From: an uncultured Clostridia bacterium
Lineage (GTDB): Bacteria > Bacillota > Clostridia > Christensenellales > CAG-138
DNA length: 35,598 bases
Assembly (NCBI GenBank): GCA_944366945.1
Contig: CALVWJ010000023.1
Location: forward strand, 1-35,598
Reading direction: 5' to 3'
Positions 31,876 through 35,598 of the stretch are shown piece by piece. The translations under genes and the position numbers were made by a program. Within the stretch, counting starts at the first letter, position 1. The number at the start of each line of letters is the position of its first letter. Below the pieces are notes generated by a model. It was not told the origin of the DNA and did not search any database. It worked only from the letters and a program-made list of their open reading frames with translations.

Positions 31876-33759
31876 ATGACGATAAAACAAAGACGGGTGT
31901 TTATTAGGATTCTTGCCGCTATAGCATTTACGGCCGCAGCGCTGTTGTTGTCCGCTTTATTCGAAATAAACGAATACCTTGAAGCGGTACTCTTTCTTAT
32001 TCCTTACTTTATAATTGGCTATGATATTTTAAAAAAGGCATTCCACGGGATTCAAAACCGGCAGGTCTTTGATGAAAACTTTCTTATGGCAGTTGCGACC
32101 ATTGGCGCAATACTGCTTGGCGATTTCAAAGAAAGCGTAGCCGTCATGCTGTTTTATCAGATTGGCGAACTGTTTCAAAGCGCTGCAATTGGAAAGAGCC
32201 GCAAAAGCATTGCAGCATTGATGGACATTCGGCCGGATTATGCGAATGTCATTTTACCAGATGGAAAAATCGAAAAAACGGATCCAGAACAAGTGGCAAT
32301 CGGGACGCTTATTGGAGTAAACCCTGGAGAAAAGGTCCCAATTGATGGGGTTGTTATAGAAGGGGAAACGGCCCTAAATACGAGCGCATTAACCGGGGAA
32401 AGTATCCCGCAGGATGTAAAACCGGGAGATATGGTGGTGAGCGGCTGCATCAATTTAGCAAGCCCTTTAAAACTTAAGACAACAAAGGAGTTTGGAGACT
32501 CAACTGTTTCGAAAATACTGGAACTTGTGGAGCATTCCAGCATGAAAAAGTCGCGCTCCGAAAACTTTATCACGAAATTTGCGAAATACTATACACCAGC
32601 TGTGTGCTATAGCGCACTTGCTTTAGCATTACTTCCTCCAATTATAAGGTTGATTTTAGGCGATGCACCACATTGGTATGATTGGATTAAGCAGGCGCTT
32701 ACCTTCCTTGTAATTAGTTGCCCATGTGCACTTGTGATTTCCATCCCGTTAAGCTTTTTTGCAGGGATTGGCTGTGCATCGAAACACGGCATATTGGTAA
32801 AAGGTTCCAATTATCTTGAAGCGCTTGCGGATGCAAAATACTTCGTATTTGATAAAACTGGTACACTTACAAAGGGTGTTTTCGAAGTGACAGGGATTTT
32901 CCCGGAAAATGGTTTTACGGAAAAAAGCCTGCTGTTTTATGCTGCCAGCGCGGAAAGTGCATCCAACCATCCAATCAGTTTAAGCTTAAAGCGTGCATAT
33001 GGAGCCGAACCGGATTCGCAACGCGTCAATGGCATAAAGGAAATTGCGGGCCAGGGCGTTACCGCATGGGTAGATGGGCAGCAAGTCTATGTTGGAAATC
33101 AGAAACTCATGCAATATGCTGGAGTTGACATACTGCAAACGCATAATAGTGGCGAAAGTATGGTTTTCGTTTGCGTTTCTGGAACGTATGCTGGCTCGAT
33201 TGGAATTTCTGATGTTATAAAGCCATCTTCTAAGGAAGCGATTGCTGCACTCAAAAAAATGGGGATTAAGAAAACAGTGATTCTTACAGGTGATGTGCGG
33301 GACGTTGCCGAACGGGTTGCACGCGAAATTGGCATAGATCTTGTGCGTAGTGAGTTATTGCCAGGGGATAAAGTAAACGAAGTAGAGGCCTTACTCGCCG
33401 CAAAAGGCAAACAAGAAAAGCTAGCGTTTGTTGGAGACGGCATAAATGATGCGCCTGTGCTTTCTCGTGCAGACATTGGAATTGCTATGGGAGCACTTGG
33501 TTCAGATGCAGCGATTGAAGCAGCCGATATAGTCTTAATGGATGATGATCCTTGCAAAATCGCGCTCGCAATGCGCATTTCATCGAATACGTTAAAGATC
33601 GTGCGGCAAAATATCATCTTTGCGTTAGCGGTAAAGTTTGCCTGTTTATTCCTCGGTGCGTTTGGAATTGCGACTATGTGGGAAGCAATTTTTGCAGATG
33701 TTGGGGTGATGGTGATTGCAGTTTTAAATGCAATGCGAGCAATGCGGATCAAAAGATAG
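31876..33759 (+). CDS. Zinc/cadmium-translocating P1B-type ATPase
   Basis: The 627-residue membrane pump exports Zn2+, Cd2+ or Pb2+ using ATP. It has eight predicted membrane segments and the actuator motif LTGESIP (residues 172-178). The transmembrane metal site CPC (282-284, SCPCALVISIPLSFF) is of P1B-2 type. The phosphorylation motif is DKTGT with Asp326, the P1B signature HP is at 365-366, and GDGINDAP forms the hinge. There is no N-terminal HMA domain; the protein starts directly at the first membrane helix, and the domain is encoded separately just upstream. The start follows AAGGGGGTCC. It is the last gene of the operon; I see no strong terminator after it. Confidence 0.95.
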   Translation: MTIKQRRVFIRILAAIAFTAAALLLSALFEINEYLEAVLFLIPYFIIGYDILKKAFHGIQNRQVFDENFLMAVATIGAILLGDFKESVAVMLFYQIGELFQSAAIGKSRKSIAALMDIRPDYANVILPDGKIEKTDPEQVAIGTLIGVNPGEKVPIDGVVIEGETALNTSALTGESIPQDVKPGDMVVSGCINLASPLKLKTTKEFGDSTVSKILELVEHSSMKKSRSENFITKFAKYYTPAVCYSALALALLPPIIRLILGDAPHWYDWIKQALTFLVISCPCALVISIPLSFFAGIGCASKHGILVKGSNYLEALADAKYFVFDKTGTLTKGVFEVTGIFPENGFTEKSLLFYAASAESASNHPISLSLKRAYGAEPDSQRVNGIKEIAGQGVTAWVDGQQVYVGNQKLMQYAGVDILQTHNSGESMVFVCVSGTYAGSIGISDVIKPSSKEAIAALKKMGIKKTVILTGDVRDVAERVAREIGIDLVRSELLPGDKVNEVEALLAAKGKQEKLAFVGDGINDAPVLSRADIGIAMGALGSDAAIEAADIVLMDDDPCKIALAMRISSNTLKIVRQNIIFALAVKFACLFLGAFGIATMWEAIFADVGVMVIAVLNAMRAMRIKR

Positions 33760-33853
33760 TTTCGTACAAAGGCTTCGGGTAGCGTTATGCTTTCCTGGAG
33801 CTTTTTAATAACCTTTTTTGTATATGCAAAAAAAGATGGTTTGTAAAAAGCAT

Positions 33854-33882
33854 TTGACACAAAGCGGTTTCTATGCTATTAT
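33854..33882 (+). promoter_or_regulatory. Promoter of the small membrane-protein pair
   Basis: A perfect TTGACA (33854-33859), a 17-base spacer and TATTAT (33877-33882) lie 42 bases upstream of the first start codon. Confidence 0.8.
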
Positions 33883-33924
33883 GCTGATGTAAAAACAGTT
33901 TGACAGATGGGAGGTGGACATGCC

Positions 33925-34218
33925 ATGGAGAATAGCCCACTTGCAAGCGCAATCTTTCTAATTGCTAGCTGCATCAGCGTTGCTTGTATCCTTGCAATGG
34001 CCGTTTTGCTCGCAAAGAAAAAGGATGAACGCCGAGCATATATTATCATGAAAGCATCTGCAAGTACGCTCTACGTTGCTGCAGCGCTTTTTCTTCTGGA
34101 CTCCGTCTTGGCGGCATTCGAGCTTGGCATTGGGTTTACTTCTTTTTCTGCCCTAACAATGATTTGCATCATTTATGCGGTTGCCTTTGCGTTTTTCAAA
34201 CGGAAATATGGGGATTGA
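33925..34218 (+). CDS. Small membrane protein of unknown function, three predicted helices
   Basis: This 97-residue protein has three hydrophobic segments, at about residues 6-30, 45-63 and 70-88. They are separated by short basic/acidic loops (KKKDERR between the first two), and it ends in a basic FFKRKYGD tail. I chose ATG 33925 because GGGAGGTGG (33909-33917) is seven bases upstream; an earlier GTG lies inside that site. It has its own strong promoter and probably shares a transcript with the next small membrane protein, 29 bases downstream. No family was recognised. The location after a metal pump does not prove a link because of the separate promoter. Confidence 0.75.
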   Translation: MENSPLASAIFLIASCISVACILAMAVLLAKKKDERRAYIIMKASASTLYVAAALFLLDSVLAAFELGIGFTSFSALTMICIIYAVAFAFFKRKYGD

Positions 34219-34247
34219 ATAAAAGGGGAGAAGAGAGGGAAATCATT

Positions 34248-34478
34248 ATGCTTGAATTACTATTCCATCCTGTTTTTGTGATATTTACTATTCTGCTTTT
34301 TCTTGGCCTCGTTTTACTTTTGCTTTTCAAACGCAAAAGCCTCTCAGCTGTGCAAAAGTTAATCGTTGGGATTGTGATAGGAATTTGCTTGCTATATTTT
34401 GCATTTTTACTCTGGTCCATCGTAGGCTTTGGCAATGCGCGTCCTTCAAGAGCTCCAGTGCCTATGCCAAATGTTTAA
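34248..34478 (+). CDS. Small membrane protein of unknown function, two predicted helices
   Basis: This 76-residue protein has two strongly hydrophobic segments (PVFVIFTILLFLGLVLLLL and IVGIVIGICLLYFAFLLW). A basic loop (FKRKSLSAVQK) separates them, and a short proline-rich tail follows. I chose ATG 34248 because GAGAGGGA (34232-34240) is well spaced; upstream in-frame codons read through the end of the preceding gene. It probably forms a two-gene unit with it. A very long hairpin 61 bases downstream may end the transcript. No family was recognised. Confidence 0.7.
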   Translation: MLELLFHPVFVIFTILLFLGLVLLLLFKRKSLSAVQKLIVGIVIGICLLYFAFLLWSIVGFGNARPSRAPVPMPNV

Positions 34479-34539
34479 GAGGAAGGCGGAGAAGACACCG
34501 ATATTATTTCTCTGGAATTCTAACCTGTGAATAGTCCAG

Positions 34540-34577
34540 TAAATCCAGACACTTGCTTCAGCAAGTGTCTGGATTTA
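34540..34577 (+). terminator. Perfect 17-bp hairpin, probable terminator
   Basis: TAAATCCAGACACTTGC (34540-34556) and its exact complement GCAAGTGTCTGGATTTA (34561-34577) flank loop TTCA. The T run after the stem is poor, but it lies in the right place to end the membrane-protein unit. Confidence 0.65.
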
Positions 34578-34924
34578 TACAGGCTCTTGCATTGCCCCCC
34601 ATTCATTCGGAGGGTGGAAATCAGCATGGAAGCACGGGGGACGGATTGGCTCTTGTGCAACCCAAATTTGCAGGCTCCGCTGCGTTGCTAATAGACATGC
34701 TGGATGCAACAAATACGAAGGTATAAGACTTATTTTACCTTCAAAACTAAAGTATACGATTTAAGAATCATCTGCTTATCATTTCATCTGGTAGTGATCC
34801 ATCAAGATAAATGGAGTTCCAGTACTTTATAGCCGTGGTATCTTGGTTTGATATTAAGTTATATAACAAATAAGTTAATATAAAAGAAAAAGCATAATTT
34901 AAGCAATGCCTAAACTATACTTTT
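34578..34924. other. Intergenic stretch before the tRNA cluster
   Basis: No recognisable gene lies in these 347 bases. The only candidate is a 21-codon frame at 34626-34691 (MEARGTDWLL...) with a strong ribosome-binding-like GGAGGGTGG eight bases upstream, which is too short to judge. The right part is very AT-rich and should contain the end of the minus-strand tRNA transcript. Confidence 0.35.
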
Positions 34925-35011
34925 TGGTGCGGGAAACAGGACTTGAACCTGCATGAAGTCACCCTCACACGGACCTGAACCGTGCGCGTCTGCCAATTCC
35001 GCCATTCCCGC
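34925..35011 (-). tRNA. tRNA-Leu (CAG anticodon)
   Basis: On the minus strand the acceptor GCGGGAA pairs with TTCCCGC. The anticodon loop TTCAGGT gives CAG. A long variable arm, as expected for Leu, GGTTCAAGTCC in the T arm and an encoded CCA end are present. Confidence 0.95.
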
Positions 35012-35017
35012 GAAAGT

Positions 35018-35104
<87 letters not shown>

Positions 35105-35129
35105 GGCAAATAAAATATAGATTTATCAA

Positions 35130-35205
35130 TGGAGCTGGTGATGGGATTCGAACCCGCAACCTGCTGATTACAAATCAGCTGCTCTGCCAATTGAGCTACA
35201 CCAGC
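35130..35205 (-). tRNA. tRNA-Thr (TGT anticodon)
   Basis: On the minus strand the acceptor GCTGGTG pairs with CACCAGC. The anticodon stem GCTGA/TCAGC holds loop TTTGTAA (anticodon TGT). The T arm has GGGTTCGAATCCC, the discriminator is T and CCA is encoded. Confidence 0.95.
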
Positions 35206-35219
35206 AAACACTGCAACGT

Positions 35220-35295
35220 TGGTGCCTCAGAGTGGACTTGAACCACCGACACAGGGATTTTCAGTCCCTTGCTCTACCAACTGAGCTACCGAGGC
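35220..35295 (-). tRNA. tRNA-Phe (GAA anticodon)
   Basis: On the minus strand the acceptor GCCTCGG faces CTGAGGC. The anticodon stem AGGGA/TCCCT holds loop CTGAAAA (anticodon GAA), and CCA is encoded. A36-A37-A38 fits MiaA/MiaB modification. Confidence 0.95.
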
Positions 35296-35300
35296 GAAAT

Positions 35301-35377
35301 TGGCGACCCGGAGGGGGCTCGAACCCCTGACCTCCAGCGTGACAGGCTGGCATTCTAACCAGCTGAACTACCGGGCC
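35301..35377 (-). tRNA. tRNA-Asp (GTC anticodon)
   Basis: On the minus strand the acceptor GGCCCGG faces CCGGGTC. The anticodon stem CCAGC/GCTGG holds loop CTGTCAC (anticodon GTC), with discriminator G and encoded CCA. Confidence 0.95.
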
Positions 35378-35415
35378 GCGACAGGCTTTCAATGTTCGTT
35401 GTCCAAACGATTGGT

Positions 35416-35492
35416 TGGTGGGCCTTCAGGGACTCGAACCCCGGACCAATCGGTTATGAGCCGACCGCTCTGACCAACTGAGCTAAAGGCCC
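35416..35492 (-). tRNA. tRNA with CAT anticodon, probably tRNA-Ile2 (lysidine) rather than elongator Met
   Basis: On the minus strand the acceptor GGGCCTT pairs with AAGGCCC. The anticodon loop CTCATAA gives CAT, and CCA is encoded. The acceptor pairs C4-G69 and C5-G68 are those recognised by TilS in tRNA-Ile2. The 5' part (GGGCCTTTAGCTCAGTTGGT) closely resembles the Bacillus subtilis Ile2 tRNA as I remember it. Initiator Met is excluded because position 1 pairs normally. Confidence 0.9.
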
Positions 35493-35523
35493 ACAAACAG
35501 CACTTCAAACAACGAACTGGGAA

Positions 35524-35598
35524 TGGTGACCCCTAGGAGACTCGAACTCCTGTTACCGCCGTGAAAGGGCGGTGTCTTAACCGCTTGACCAAGGGGCC
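35524..35598 (-). tRNA. tRNA-Glu (TTC anticodon)
   Basis: On the minus strand the mature 5' base is the last base of the window. The acceptor GGCCCCT faces AGGGGTC. The anticodon stem CCGCC/GGCGG holds loop CTTTCAC (anticodon TTC), and CCA is encoded. The cluster may continue beyond the right edge. Confidence 0.95.

Noticed and set aside
33099..33860. Minus-strand open frame of 253 codons opposite the ATPase gene
   Set aside because: It covers the conserved P-type ATPase motifs on the other strand and has no start signal or domain.
34626..34691. 21-codon microprotein gene
   Set aside because: The ribosome-binding-like site is good but the frame is too short to separate from chance without conservation data.

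Overview
This window looks like a chromosomal segment of a low-to-mid GC member of the Bacillota, class Clostridia. The evidence is the Firmicutes gene order ftsK/spoIIIE - rimO - pgsA - cinA - recA - rny and miaB - ylbF - mutS - mutL - miaA - hfq - ynbB - lexA, strong GGAGG ribosome binding sites, a Bacillus-type LexA box (CGAAC-N4-GTT) and tRNA genes that encode CCA. A Christensenellales-like lineage is possible, but that is only an impression.

Layout. Bases 1-3350 are accessory. They hold the 3' part of a large serine recombinase whose reading frame is broken near its end, a second decayed gene fragment, and two AT-rich genes (a P-loop kinase-like protein and a DUF5694/TraB-like protein). 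Bases 3355-6314 are a promoter, leader and operon larE-larB-larC, which makes the nickel-pincer nucleotide cofactor. No larA-type client enzyme is present. A terminator and a 400-base gene-poor stretch follow.

Bases 6727-13580 hold the tightly packed ftsK-rimO-pgsA-cinA run and recA, which has its own LexA box and terminator. RNase Y (rny) and an M19 dipeptidase come next, then a tRNA-Trp on the minus strand with its own promoter and terminator. From 16866 a promoter drives miaB-ylbF-mutS-mutL-miaA-hfq-ynbB, a compact run joining tRNA A37 modification, mismatch repair, Hfq and a PLP enzyme. It ends against a convergent lexA.

The lexA promoter carries a LexA box shared with a divergent gene for a small Cys-rich protein of unknown function. 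A tyrosine recombinase follows on the minus strand. Then come L-threonine aldolase, an L-cysteine desulfidase-family [4Fe-4S] enzyme and a small deoxyribosyltransferase-like protein. A zinc/cadmium efflux operon (SmtB-type repressor, free metal-binding domain, P1B ATPase) and two small membrane proteins precede a minus-strand cluster of seven tRNA genes at the right edge.

Themes. RecA, LexA, MutS and MutL give DNA repair with visible SOS control. RNase Y, a RicF-type protein, Hfq, MiaA/MiaB and eight tRNAs give RNA metabolism. Metal handling appears twice (Ni cofactor, Zn/Cd export). The least explained items are the Cys-rich protein opposite lexA, the AT-rich gene pair near the broken recombinase, and the small membrane-protein pair. 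I saw no CRISPR array, intact insertion sequence or rRNA.
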